Notes: generated by a model from the letters alone, not told the origin. DNA of 13,976 nucleotides from Desulfosporosinus sp. UBA5188 (GCA_002413075.1 DHWG01000170.1:22849-36824); one strand, 5' to 3'; positions 1 to 8,065 are shown, numbered from the stretch's first letter. Numbers and translations: made by a program.

Positions 1-129
1 TTGCCCACGTTACCAACGTCAAAGCCCTCAACCCATATTATATCAGACTCTTATGATTATCACAGCACGGAGTCAACTCAGGCTGAATACAATAGCATTG
101 GTAAACATCTTTTGGGGAGTGAAAAAGAT

Positions 130-1287
130 ATGAGGATTTTAAAGCAAGGCATGCGCGGTTCAGAAGTTGCTTTAGTTCAGACACGCTTAATCAAATGGGG
201 ATATAAACTGGATCCAATTGACGGGATCTTCGGTCGTATAACCTTAGACGCCGTCATACAATTTCAAAACACCCACAGGCTAAAACCCGATGGCATCGTA
301 GGCCCTGTTACTTATAATGAATTACAAAAAAATATTGTTGAAAATCAAATTCCACCAACAGCTCGCCGAGGAACCGTTGCAGGTTGGATTCCTTACTGGC
401 TTCAAAATGAAGCCCTCGCCGTGATTCAAAAGAACGCAGACGTCTTTACCACATTATCACCGTTCTGGTATGAACTGACGTCAGAAGGAGACCTGATTGT
501 CTTTCCAAACGCTGAAGACACTACCATCCTTCGCTTTGCTAAAAATTACGGAATGGCTGTAATTCCTCTGATTGCCAATAGTTACAACAGTCAACCCGTC
601 TCCACCGTCCTCAATGACCCTGCTCTCCGCCAAAAGCACATCCAAACGATTGTTAAGACCGTTTTCCGAATGGGCTACGACGGAATTGAAATAGATTATG
701 AAAATTTATTCGTGACCGACAAAGAGATCTTTGTGCGCTTCTTGCGCGAATTGAAAGCGGCCTTAGGTATGAACAAAAAGGTTGTAGCAACGCTTATGGC
801 TAAGACAAAATCGCTGAGTAATACGAGTGGCGCAACCGCCCATGACTATTACGGCATTGGGCAAGTTGTTGATACGGTCAGAATCATGACTTACGACTAT
901 AGCTGGATTACGCCGGGGCCTATTGCTCCAGCAGATTGGGTAAAGCAAGTGCTCACCTATGCCGTCACGCTCATTCCGAGAGAAAAGTTGGAAGTTGGAT
1001 TACCGACTTATGGTTATGATTGGGAAACAAGAAAAACATCCGTCTCCTATCAAGTTGCCATAAACACCGCTGATATGTACTCAGCCCAAATCATGGAAGA
1101 CCTTCAAAATGGCCCCCATTACACGTACACGGACACAATTGGTAACCCCCATGAAGTATGGTTCACCAATTCCCTGAACTTTAAGACACTCGTCGACATC
1201 GCCCAACAATTAAATCTTAGGGGAATTGCCCTCTGGCATCCAGGCAATGACGACCCCAAGATCTATGATGTCATACGAAACAGTTGA
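130..1287 (+). CDS. GH18-family glycoside hydrolase with N-terminal peptidoglycan-binding domain (spore cortex lytic/YaaH-like)
   Basis: Predicted peptidoglycan or chitin-type N-acetylglucosaminidase of the GH18 fold, most like the spore germination hydrolases YaaH/SleL. With the ATG at 130 the protein has 385 residues. Residues about 4-65 form a PG_binding_1 domain (GSEVALVQTRL, DGIFGRITLDAV, DGIVGPVTYNEL). Residues about 80-385 form the GH18 barrel. The catalytic strand reads DGIEIDYE at 184-191, with Glu191 as the expected acid. MTYDYSW (253-259) and the C-terminal GIALWHPGNDDP also fit YaaH-type GH18. The frame stays open to base 1 through a TTG, but a GGGGAG site at 114-119 lies 10 bases before ATG 130, and the upstream translation looks non-coding. 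There is no signal peptide, as in SleL/YaaH. One PG-binding module replaces the LysM repeats usual in YaaH. Domain assignment is confident. The role in germination is inference. Confidence 0.9.
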   Translation: MRILKQGMRGSEVALVQTRLIKWGYKLDPIDGIFGRITLDAVIQFQNTHRLKPDGIVGPVTYNELQKNIVENQIPPTARRGTVAGWIPYWLQNEALAVIQKNADVFTTLSPFWYELTSEGDLIVFPNAEDTTILRFAKNYGMAVIPLIANSYNSQPVSTVLNDPALRQKHIQTIVKTVFRMGYDGIEIDYENLFVTDKEIFVRFLRELKAALGMNKKVVATLMAKTKSLSNTSGATAHDYYGIGQVVDTVRIMTYDYSWITPGPIAPADWVKQVLTYAVTLIPREKLEVGLPTYGYDWETRKTSVSYQVAINTADMYSAQIMEDLQNGPHYTYTDTIGNPHEVWFTNSLNFKTLVDIAQQLNLRGIALWHPGNDDPKIYDVIRNS

Positions 1288-1316
1288 ACGCTCATCTGAT
1301 TATTATAACAGACCCT

Positions 1317-1356
1317 AAGAGAGAATCCGCATCAAGTTTAATGTGGATTCTCTCTT
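1317..1356. terminator. Hairpin terminator between convergent genes
   Basis: The 16-base arms 1317-1332 and 1341-1356 pair throughout, with one G-T wobble, around an 8-base loop (1333-1340). The hairpin lies 29 bases after the GH18 stop and 15 bases beyond the stop of the convergent GtrA gene, so it can serve both. There is no long T-run on either side, only TCTTCTGT on the + side, so it may act as a weak or bidirectional terminator. Confidence 0.7.
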
Positions 1357-1371
1357 CTGTACTTTCGCTCT

Positions 1372-1797
1372 TCACATAGCCTTCTGTTTATGTCCAAACA
1401 CGAAAACACGACTATTTATATAATTGGCCATCAACCCCACAATAGAACCCGCAGCAACACCTATCACAGGCCATTGTGCAACAAATTCCACTTTAGATAA
1501 AAGGAGGGCATAAACTCCGTAATTTAAGATCGCACCCAAACTATTGGCCATGAGATATTTCACCCATTCTGTCCCTAAAGTTGTGGTTTTCTTAGCTTTA
1601 AACGTAAAATTTCTATTTAAAACCCAAGTAGAATTCACTGCCATGAAAAAAGATCCTAATCGTCCCCAATAAGGATTTAGCCCAAAAGACATGAGCAAGA
1701 GGAGCGCTCCAGAATCAACGAGAAAGCCGATCGTTCCAACCATCCCAAACTGCAATAGTTCTTTAAAATCCCCAATTTTATGACGGAAAGATCTCAT
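1372..1797 (-). CDS. GtrA family membrane protein (putative polyprenyl-phosphate-sugar flippase)
   Basis: A 141-residue integral membrane protein of the GtrA/DPMS_2 family. It has four predicted membrane segments at about residues 15-38, 46-66, 80-101 and 109-133. The family signature is visible: N55 followed by NRNFTF (61-66) at the end of TM2, and the internal repeat ANYINSRVFVF near TM4. Family members are thought to move undecaprenyl- or dolichyl-phosphate-linked sugars across the cytoplasmic membrane. The ATG overlaps the stop of the upstream GT2 gene by four bases (ATGA at 1794-1797) and has no good ribosome binding site of its own, so translational coupling is likely. It is the last gene of a GT-C/GT2/GtrA unit. 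Length and motif are normal for the family. The flippase role is inferred from family and context. Confidence 0.88.
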   Translation of the reverse strand: MRSFRHKIGDFKELLQFGMVGTIGFLVDSGALLLLMSFGLNPYWGRLGSFFMAVNSTWVLNRNFTFKAKKTTTLGTEWVKYLMANSLGAILNYGVYALLLSKVEFVAQWPVIGVAAGSIVGLMANYINSRVFVFGHKQKAM

Positions 1798-2768
1798 TGT
1801 CCAACGACCTGCTTCGAAGATTCAGGCGCGATCGTTCTATTAAAAGGAATCGCTAGGTACCGGAGAATTCTAGATTCGCGACGCCCTCTAGTGACCGTAT
1901 CCAAAATTAAGGCCCCTGTAAAACTGAGAAAACTGGTAATCATGATTCCCATCGATAGTATTGCGGTCGGTAATCGTGGTACCAAGCCCGTCTGAATATA
2001 ATCTGCAATGATTGGCATACCCAATACAAGCGCTAAGAGTGCTAGCAAACATCCAAGTACGCTAAAGAAAAGCAGCGGTCTTTCCTGTTTAAAAAGGGTA
2101 ATGATGAGTCTTAAAATCTTTGCTCCATCACTATACGTTCTTAGCTTACTGATGGAACCCTCCGGTCTCCCATTATACTTGCCCGATATATGGGCAATAG
2201 GCATAGAAAGCACGAGAGCATGCACCGTAAGCTCTGTCTCTACTTCAAAACCCGCCGAATGAGCCGGAAAAGACTTTACGAACCGTTTAGAAAGAACCTT
2301 ATAGCCCGAAAGCATATCCATGATGCGGTTCCCAAATAGCAGACTTACAGCGCTGGTTAACAGATGGTTCCCAAATTCGTGCCCGGGACGGTAGGTTTTT
2401 TCTGAATTATCACTGATTCGTATGCCATTGACCAAATCGATTGAACCGGCTATGGATGTTCTTACCATTTCTGGGGCTTTTGATGCATCATAGGTATCGT
2501 CCCCGTCAACCATCACATACAAATCAGCCTCTATATCTCTAAACATCCGTCGAACAACATTTCCCTTACCCTGAAGTGTTTCTTGACGAACTATGGCACC
2601 CGCTTCTCGAGCCCTTAGAATTGTTTCGTCTGTTGAATTGTTATCATACACATAAAAATCGGCCTCTGGTAAAACTTCTTTAAAGTCCTTGATCACCTTA
2701 GTGATCGTTAATTCTTCGTTATAACATGGAATTAAAACAGCCACTTTTGGTTGATCTACATCTCTCAA
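1794..2768 (-). CDS. GT2-family polyprenyl-phosphate glycosyltransferase with two C-terminal TM helices
   Basis: A 324-residue GT-A fold enzyme of the DPM1/GtrB type. It probably transfers a sugar from a nucleotide donor to undecaprenyl phosphate at the inner face of the membrane. The N-terminal catalytic domain spans about 1-225: VLIPCYNEE (11-19), DNNSTDET (42-49), the metal-binding DGDD (88-91) and DMLSGYKVLS (151-160). The segment around 200-218 (GRPEGSISKL, SDGAKIL) resembles polyprenyl-phosphate transferases. Two membrane helices follow at about 232-254 and 267-289, as in GtrB. The start is TTG at 2768, supported by AGGAGG (AAGGAGGAGGACAAACC) just upstream. It sits 76 bases after the GT-C gene and overlaps GtrA by four bases. 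Donor sugar and carrier cannot be read from sequence. Confidence 0.88.
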   Translation of the reverse strand: MRDVDQPKVAVLIPCYNEELTITKVIKDFKEVLPEADFYVYDNNSTDETILRAREAGAIVRQETLQGKGNVVRRMFRDIEADLYVMVDGDDTYDASKAPEMVRTSIAGSIDLVNGIRISDNSEKTYRPGHEFGNHLLTSAVSLLFGNRIMDMLSGYKVLSKRFVKSFPAHSAGFEVETELTVHALVLSMPIAHISGKYNGRPEGSISKLRTYSDGAKILRLIITLFKQERPLLFFSVLGCLLALLALVLGMPIIADYIQTGLVPRLPTAILSMGIMITSFLSFTGALILDTVTRGRRESRILRYLAIPFNRTIAPESSKQVVGQ

Positions 2769-2815
2769 GGTTTGTCCTCCTCCTTATCTCCAATTGACGA
2801 CGAACTATTTTCATA

Positions 2816-2837
2816 AGGGCAACGATAAATTTGCCCT
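2816..2837 (-). repeat. Small hairpin in the gap between GT-C and GT2 genes
   Basis: AGGGCAA (2816-2822) pairs perfectly with TTGCCCT (2831-2837) around an 8-base loop. It lies just after the GT-C stop and about 48 bases before the GT2 start, inside the presumed operon. There is no T-run after it on the - strand, so it may be an attenuator, an mRNA processing or stability element, or chance. Confidence 0.35.
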
Positions 2838-2844
2838 GTCATTT

Positions 2845-4122
2845 TCATGATGCTGGGGAAATGGAATTATATAAGTTGGACATTATTTTCACGACTGCAA
2901 ACGCTGCAAAAATAATCACGAGTGGCATTGCCGGGTAAAAGTATCTTCCCATAGTATAGAATGGCAAATAGATTAGGATAAAATATAGGATTGTAGCGAT
3001 TGCTAAAGTGCCAATCTTTTTTCTTTTCTTATCCAGATAATAGAGTAGGCCACCTATTATACTCAGTAATAAGGTTATAACGTGCCATACGCCAGCCATG
3101 TGAGTGTCCACGCCTAGAAATTCCGGACTCCAAAAGAACGGCTTAGCGACTTGATAGGATGCCTTACCGAAAGTGTACCAGCCCAGAAATTCTAAGGGAT
3201 GCTTCGGTACTAGATTGATGAGTCGGTATTTCGAAATTTCCATTTCCATTTCATTATTTTCAACTTCAGAGATTCTGGGATAGTTAAATTGAGTATAATT
3301 CAAACCATCTGTTTTGGCACTGCTTTGATCATAGTAAATGTAGGTACCTTGAAGCATTGGATTACCGGTCGCTAAGGTCAAAGGGATAAATTTATGGAAA
3401 ATGCTATAATTCCTGACCCACCAGGGGGACAAAACTATGCAAAAAACCGCTGCAACAATCGCTGTATACTTGAGCATCGTTTTAAACGTATATTTCCTCA
3501 GAATCCAAATGAACAAAATGACAATGGGAAAGGTAGCGATCGTCGGTCTAAATAACGTCGCGATACCTAACACAATCCCACCCATAACATAATATTTGGC
3601 CTTCTGTTCTTCAAGCGCATAAATAGAAAGATAGACTAAGCATAACACAAAAAATTTAAAAAATGTTTCTGTAAGAATTAAATTTGGCACCCAATAGTCT
3701 GCGATACTTAGGCTACTCATGATGATAGCGACCATTCCCACCTTGCTATTAAACAACTTACGAGCTATTAGAAATAGCAAAAACAAGGAACCCGTTTGTA
3801 CAATGGCTTGAAATACTCTAAAGGCAGTTATTCCTCCAAATTTACCGAAAATCATGACGAAGAAGGCTAAGACGAAGGAGACTCCTGGCATCATGAAAGC
3901 GGTTGAAGTGGACGGATCATGATAAATATAATTTCCTGTATCTGCTAGAATCCAAGCGCTTCTGATGAATTTAGCATCATCGTTATCGGGGATTGTAAGA
4001 CTTCCCATTAACGTCGAATTTCCGTACTTATAAATTGATACGATGCAAATCAGAAAAAAAACACAGCAAGTAAGACCCACAATAAACTTGGTTAATTTTT
4101 CCTCTTCTTTTAGGCTAAACAA
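2845..4122 (-). CDS. GT-C fold membrane glycosyltransferase (ArnT/PMT-like, GT39-type)
   Basis: A 425-residue polytopic membrane protein with about 9-11 hydrophobic segments, resembling ArnT/dolichyl-phosphate-mannose mannosyltransferases (PMT_2). Such enzymes take a sugar from a polyprenyl-phosphate donor and add it to an acceptor on the outer face. The first periplasmic-type loop after TM1 holds the acidic cluster IPDNDD (D46, D48, D49), where the GT-C catalytic Asp is expected. TETF (151-154), TLFRPTIA and SPWWVRNY are also typical. Start choice: AGGAGGT (4129-4135 on the + strand) lies six bases before TTG 4122, whereas the upstream in-frame ATG at 4152 has only a poor site. It heads the GT-C, GT2, GtrA unit. 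Sampled lines are AT-rich (25/60 and 21/60 G+C at 2881 and 3661, against 33/60 at 5041 in tex), hinting at a different origin. Acceptor unknown. Confidence 0.82.
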   Translation of the reverse strand: MFSLKEEEKLTKFIVGLTCCVFFLICIVSIYKYGNSTLMGSLTIPDNDDAKFIRSAWILADTGNYIYHDPSTSTAFMMPGVSFVLAFFVMIFGKFGGITAFRVFQAIVQTGSLFLLFLIARKLFNSKVGMVAIIMSSLSIADYWVPNLILTETFFKFFVLCLVYLSIYALEEQKAKYYVMGGIVLGIATLFRPTIATFPIVILFIWILRKYTFKTMLKYTAIVAAVFCIVLSPWWVRNYSIFHKFIPLTLATGNPMLQGTYIYYDQSSAKTDGLNYTQFNYPRISEVENNEMEMEISKYRLINLVPKHPLEFLGWYTFGKASYQVAKPFFWSPEFLGVDTHMAGVWHVITLLLSIIGGLLYYLDKKRKKIGTLAIATILYFILIYLPFYTMGRYFYPAMPLVIIFAAFAVVKIMSNLYNSISPAS

Positions 4123-4183
4123 GTTTATACCTCCTAGTGAAATAACTATCATTAAGGCTATCCATTTTTAACGTTAATAGAGT

Positions 4184-4236
4184 GTGAAGATTTTCACCTT
4201 CATAGTTTATAAGATTGTCTCGTTCAAAACAATCTT
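4184..4236 (-). other. Leader of the glycosylation unit with small dyads
   Basis: The 245-base gap 4123-4367 between the GT-C gene and tex has no open frame of note. It contains GTGAA/TTCAC (4184-4188 with 4193-4197) and AAGATTGT/ACAATCTT (4211-4218 with 4229-4236). A TATAAA (- strand) overlaps the second dyad, but no good -35 stands at the normal spacing. The dyads could be operators or weak hairpins for the GT-C promoter or the end of tex. Confidence 0.3.
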
Positions 4237-4335
4237 ACAAAACCACCCATCACGTTGAATTCATGATTACCTGTAAATATCATATCTTATTTTGGGACAT
4301 GATTAAACCCTGTCCTTCAGAGAATTTTTTCCAGT

Positions 4336-4355
4336 AACCTATGAGCTCAGAGGTT
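4336..4355. repeat. 20-base near-palindrome downstream of tex
   Basis: AACCT (4336-4340), TGAGCTCA (4342-4349) and AGGTT (4351-4355) form a palindrome with a single A/G mismatch pair. It begins 13 bases after the tex stop. On the - strand it is followed by an A-run rather than a T-run (GGAAAAAATTC), so it is not a standard intrinsic terminator. It could be a factor-dependent end or a protein site. Confidence 0.35.
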
Positions 4356-4367
4356 TCATCGTGCCCC

Positions 4368-6515
4368 TCAGATATCCCGCATGGAAAGACTGACTCGATC
4401 TCTGCCCTTGTCAATTCCGATCACACGCACTTTGACAATATCACCGACGGCCACCGCTTCCATCGGGTGTTTGATGAATTTATCACTGAGCAGAGAAATA
4501 TGCACTAGTCCGTCGTGTTTGACACCGATATCCACAAAGGCTCCAAAATCTACGACATTACGCACGGTTCCCTCTAAGATCATTCCTTCGCTGAGATCCT
4601 CCATATGTGTAACATCCTGCCGCAGTAACGGGCGCGGTAACTCCTCCCGGAGATCTCGGCCTGGTCTTTGAAGGGCGTCCAAAATATCGCGGACTGTCGG
4701 AACTCCCGCGCTAAACTCCTCAGAAAGCGCAATAGGGTCTAAGAGGGCAAGCTTTTTGCACACATCAGCAAGATGGCCCCTTAAATCCTCAGGAATATGA
4801 CCGTTCTTACTTAAAATCTCCTCGGCCAGTTTATAGGATTCGGGGTGGACTGGCGTGTTTTCTAGGGCGTTTACCCCATCTGGAAGACGAATAAACCCGG
4901 CACACTGAATATAGGTTTGCGCCCCCAAGCGCGGAATTTTCTTAAGTTGAGCACGGCTGCCGAATTTCCCATGTTCATCTCGCCAAGCCACAATATTTTT
5001 GGCAACGGCTGGCTTTAACCCGGCCACATATTGGAGCAACGACGCGGAGGCGGTATTCAAATCGACACCCACCGCATTAACACAAGATTCCACAACGCCC
5101 TGCAGAGATTCCTCTAAGCGTTTAGGCTGAACATCGTGTTGATACTGACCCACACCAACGGCTTTCGGTTCGATCTTGACCAGTTCGGCCAGGGGATCTT
5201 GAAGTCGCCTGGCAATGGACACGGCACTTCGCAAGGACAGATCAAAATCAGGAAATTCTTCACCCGCTAGTTTGGAAGCCGAATACACAGAGGCTCCCGC
5301 TTCACTGACGAGAATAAATTCGGTAGAAAGCCTGTCTTCCCGAATGATTTCAGCCACGACTTCTTCCGTTTCCCTGGAGGCCGTACCATTCCCGATGGCG
5401 ATGATATTGGCCTCAAACTCGGCAATCGCCCTCCGCAAAATTACTTTCGATTCTTCACGTTTGCTCTTGCCTGAATGCGGGTAAATCACGCCAACCTTCA
5501 AGAGTTTTCCCGTCTCGTCAACCACCGCCCACTTGCACCCCGTCCTGAAGCCAGGATCAAGTCCCAGCACCATTTTCCCACGAACAGGCGGTTGAAGTAA
5601 AAGCTGTCGCAGATTGGCCGCAAAGACCTTGATCGCTTGTTCTTCACCACGATCGGACAGCTCAGCACGAACTTCCCGTTCAATGGATGGCTGAATCAAG
5701 CGTTTATAGGCATCAAGTGCTGCTTTTTGGACCCATGAAGCACACGGTGACGCCTTAACGTAACGCAACTCAATAATTCTCTGAAAGATTTCTAAGGGTG
5801 CTTCGATCTTCACCGATAAAAACTCTTCTTTTTCACCACGGTTCAGGGCTAAAATCCGGTGCGGTGGAATCTTTCGAACTGGCTCTCGGTAGTCAGAATA
5901 CATCTCAAAGGAGGATCGTTCTTTAGCTTTCTTCGCTACAGCCACAGCCACCACATCCGCAGTACGCAACGTTTCTTCCCTGATCCGCTTACGTAAAGCA
6001 GCATCATCGGCAATCGTTTCTGCGATAATATCCATGGCCCCAGCTAACGCTTCCTCCGTTGAATTGACCTCTAGTGCTGCCTTTACATACTTTTCCGCCT
6101 CTGCATGGGGATCTGCCCTAGTATATTGAATTAACAACCAGGTCGCCAGCGGCTCAAGACCTTTCTCTTTGGCAATCGTTGCCCGAGTGCGGCGTTTTTG
6201 TTTATAAGGCCTGTAGAGGTCTTCGATGTCCTGAAGCACGGTTGCCGCGGTAATTTGATTCGACAATTCCTCCGTCAGCTTTCCCTGTTCGTCAATCAAG
6301 CGCACGACTTCTGTTTTTCGCTGCTCTAAACGGCGCAAATAGTCTAAACGCTCTACAATTGCGCGCAAGACATTTTCATCCAACTCCTGAGTTGCTTCTT
6401 TGCGGTAACGAGCAATAAAGGGGATCGTATTTCCCCCATCTAATAAGTTCACGGCCTCTTTGACTTGAGTCATCTTTATGCCAAGCTCTTGAGCAATGAT
6501 TTTAGTAAATTCCAA
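4368..6515 (-). CDS. tex: Tex family S1 RNA-binding transcription accessory protein
   Basis: A 715-residue Tex/YhgF homologue, full length. Tex is a cytoplasmic nucleic-acid-binding protein related to eukaryotic Spt6, involved in transcription and stress or toxin gene expression. The domain order is canonical: helical Tex N-terminal domain (about 1-190, with GNTIPFIARYRKEAT), central helices, YqgF/RNase H-like domain starting at KMVLGLDPGFRTG (314-326), helix-hairpin-helix region about 485-545 (LNTASASLLQYVAGL, GAQTYIQCAGF), and a C-terminal S1 domain at 643-712 (GMILEGTVRNVVDFGAFVDI). The start is TTG at 6515: GGGAGG lies nine bases upstream, and the ATG between them is out of frame. The MATE gene ends 66 bases upstream on the same strand with no hairpin between, so read-through is possible. 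Confidence 0.96.
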   Translation of the reverse strand: MEFTKIIAQELGIKMTQVKEAVNLLDGGNTIPFIARYRKEATQELDENVLRAIVERLDYLRRLEQRKTEVVRLIDEQGKLTEELSNQITAATVLQDIEDLYRPYKQKRRTRATIAKEKGLEPLATWLLIQYTRADPHAEAEKYVKAALEVNSTEEALAGAMDIIAETIADDAALRKRIREETLRTADVVAVAVAKKAKERSSFEMYSDYREPVRKIPPHRILALNRGEKEEFLSVKIEAPLEIFQRIIELRYVKASPCASWVQKAALDAYKRLIQPSIEREVRAELSDRGEEQAIKVFAANLRQLLLQPPVRGKMVLGLDPGFRTGCKWAVVDETGKLLKVGVIYPHSGKSKREESKVILRRAIAEFEANIIAIGNGTASRETEEVVAEIIREDRLSTEFILVSEAGASVYSASKLAGEEFPDFDLSLRSAVSIARRLQDPLAELVKIEPKAVGVGQYQHDVQPKRLEESLQGVVESCVNAVGVDLNTASASLLQYVAGLKPAVAKNIVAWRDEHGKFGSRAQLKKIPRLGAQTYIQCAGFIRLPDGVNALENTPVHPESYKLAEEILSKNGHIPEDLRGHLADVCKKLALLDPIALSEEFSAGVPTVRDILDALQRPGRDLREELPRPLLRQDVTHMEDLSEGMILEGTVRNVVDFGAFVDIGVKHDGLVHISLLSDKFIKHPMEAVAVGDIVKVRVIGIDKGRDRVSLSMRDI

Positions 6516-6581
6516 GGGTTCATTCCTCCCTAGGTCCTTTTAGTTTTTCTTGTATTCGTCCAGTATCCTATAACTATAACT

Positions 6582-7946
6582 TTAACCCAATTTTGCTTCA
6601 AGTTCCACCTGTGAAGGGCCTAACTGCTTAAGGTCATTATATAACCATACGGCCGTTAAAGCGGCAGAGGCTAAATCTGAAACTGGAGCCGCTAACCAAA
6701 CACCTGTGAGGTCCAAAAACCTTGGTAAAATCCAAAGCATGGGCACTAAGAAAAGAAGTTGCCGAGATAAACTTAAAAACAAAGATTTTCTTGGCTTTCC
6801 CGTTGCTTGGAAATACCCCACAACGGTGACTTGAAAACCAATGATCGGTAGCATCATCAAATAAAGTCGCATACCGTTTGCCCCGACACGGATCAGCTCA
6901 GGATCCGTGCTAAAAAGAGACATCAACGAAACGGGAAACAATTCCACAAGCAGGAAGCCTAAAGTCATTACACCGGTGGCAGCAAACACCGATAACTTTA
7001 ACGTTTGTTTAACTCTATCATAGTACCTTGCTCCGTAATTGTAACCTAGAATTGGCTGTGCCCCTTGTCCGATCCCGAAAATTGTCATAAAGATGAGCAT
7101 AGCAATACTTGTAATAATGCCTACGGCCGCAATAGGAATATCCCCACCGTATCTCGCCAAGCTTTTATTCAAGAACACGGTCACAAAACTACCGACCAGC
7201 TGCATAGAGAAAGGGGAAATCCCGATCGCCAGGATATCTTTGACGAGAATCCACTCAAGTTTGAAGTTTCTAAACCTGAGTTTAAGCAGTGCCTGATCGC
7301 CGAGGAAATAATACAAGACCCAAATTGAAGTAACAAACTGGGATATAACCGTCGCTAAAGCGGAACCCGCTACGCCGAGGTGCAATCCGAAGATAAAAAT
7401 TGGATTTAACATTGTGTTCAAGACAGCACCTAAAATCATCGTAACCATGGCAATTTTCGGGTTTCCTTCTGCTCGGATAAAGTTGTTCATCCCAAACCCG
7501 ATCGATTGAAAAACTGCCCCGAATAAGATGATTCTAATATAATCCCTAGCAAATGGGAGAACTTCAGGACTCGCCCCAAGGCCCACCAAAAGTGGGTCCA
7601 TAAAAAGATAGCCTAAGAAGGTGATGAGTAACGTTATCCCAACGAGTAGAACAAACGCATTACCAACAATTCGTTCTGCCTCATCTCTTTTCTGCTGTCC
7701 TAAGCGTATGGAAATGACAGATGTTGCGCCAATTCCAATCAGCATCACAAACGCCATAATCGCGAGTGTAATAGGGAAACTGATTGCAATCCCTGAAAGT
7801 GCTAGCGAGCCGACGCCTCGACCCACAAAAATTCTATCCACAATATTATAAAGGCCATTAACCAGCATGCCAATAACCGCTGGTATTGAAAACTTGAGTA
7901 AAAGTTTCCCGACATTTTCTTCCCCAAGTTGTTGAGAACGATTCAT
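6582..7946 (-). CDS. MATE family multidrug efflux transporter (MepA-like)
   Basis: A 454-residue, 12-helix antiporter of the MATE family, closest in feel to the MepA branch. It should export cationic drugs or metabolites using a Na+ or H+ gradient. The two homologous halves are visible. The first half has NIVDRIFVG (34-42), GIGATSVISIRLGQ (71-84), FIRAEGNPK (156-164) and NPIFIFGLHLGVAGSALAT (181-199). The second half has GIGQGAQPILGYNYGA (291-306) and YFQATGKPRKS. Asp37 in TM1, a likely ion-coupling residue, is present, but the usual Asp of the LDP motif in the middle of the first half is Asn181. The ATG follows AGGAGA by five bases. An extended -10 promoter lies about 40 bases upstream. Length is normal. 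Substrate unknown. Confidence 0.93.
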   Translation of the reverse strand: MNRSQQLGEENVGKLLLKFSIPAVIGMLVNGLYNIVDRIFVGRGVGSLALSGIAISFPITLAIMAFVMLIGIGATSVISIRLGQQKRDEAERIVGNAFVLLVGITLLITFLGYLFMDPLLVGLGASPEVLPFARDYIRIILFGAVFQSIGFGMNNFIRAEGNPKIAMVTMILGAVLNTMLNPIFIFGLHLGVAGSALATVISQFVTSIWVLYYFLGDQALLKLRFRNFKLEWILVKDILAIGISPFSMQLVGSFVTVFLNKSLARYGGDIPIAAVGIITSIAMLIFMTIFGIGQGAQPILGYNYGARYYDRVKQTLKLSVFAATGVMTLGFLLVELFPVSLMSLFSTDPELIRVGANGMRLYLMMLPIIGFQVTVVGYFQATGKPRKSLFLSLSRQLLFLVPMLWILPRFLDLTGVWLAAPVSDLASAALTAVWLYNDLKQLGPSQVELEAKLG

Positions 7947-7984
7947 AAAGATCTCCTCTATCCATCCTTCTAAGGTGCTTAGTT

Positions 7985-7993
7985 ATTATACCA
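7985..7993 (-). promoter_or_regulatory. Extended -10 promoter of the MATE gene
   Basis: On the - strand the sequence reads TGGTATAAT, a perfect TATAAT with the upstream TGn extension. It lies about 40 bases before the MATE start and directly after the aminotransferase terminator. No recognisable -35 stands 16-18 bases upstream, which is common for extended -10 promoters. Confidence 0.6.
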
Positions 7994-8020
7994 GACTCTC
8001 GTCATTTAAACAGCTCCGCC

Positions 8021-8065
8021 TAAAAAGAGGTATAACCACAGCTCTTTCAGCCGTGGTTATACCTC
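8021..8065 (-). terminator. Intrinsic terminator after the aminotransferase gene
   Basis: A 13-base perfect stem (8027-8039 with 8053-8065) plus three further inner pairs across one mismatch, with loop CTTTC (8044-8048). On the - strand the stem ends in CCTC and is followed by TTTTTA (8021-8026), a classic intrinsic terminator. It ends transcription from the lipoprotein/aminotransferase genes and isolates the MATE promoter. Confidence 0.9.

Noticed and set aside
1..129. Upstream extension of the GH18 gene from TTG 1
   Set aside because: The 43 extra codons look like untranslated leader, with no signal peptide or domain, and a good ribosome binding site points to ATG 130.
6470..6523. Short out-of-frame ATG frame overlapping the tex start
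   Set aside because: The ATG is only one or two bases from the GGGAGG site, too close for efficient initiation, and the frame is about 15 codons long.
6562..6590. Possible tex promoter (TTGGGT, 17 bases, GATACT on the - strand)
   Set aside because: It has only three and four matches to the -35 and -10 consensus and overlaps the end of the MATE gene, so it is too weak to list.
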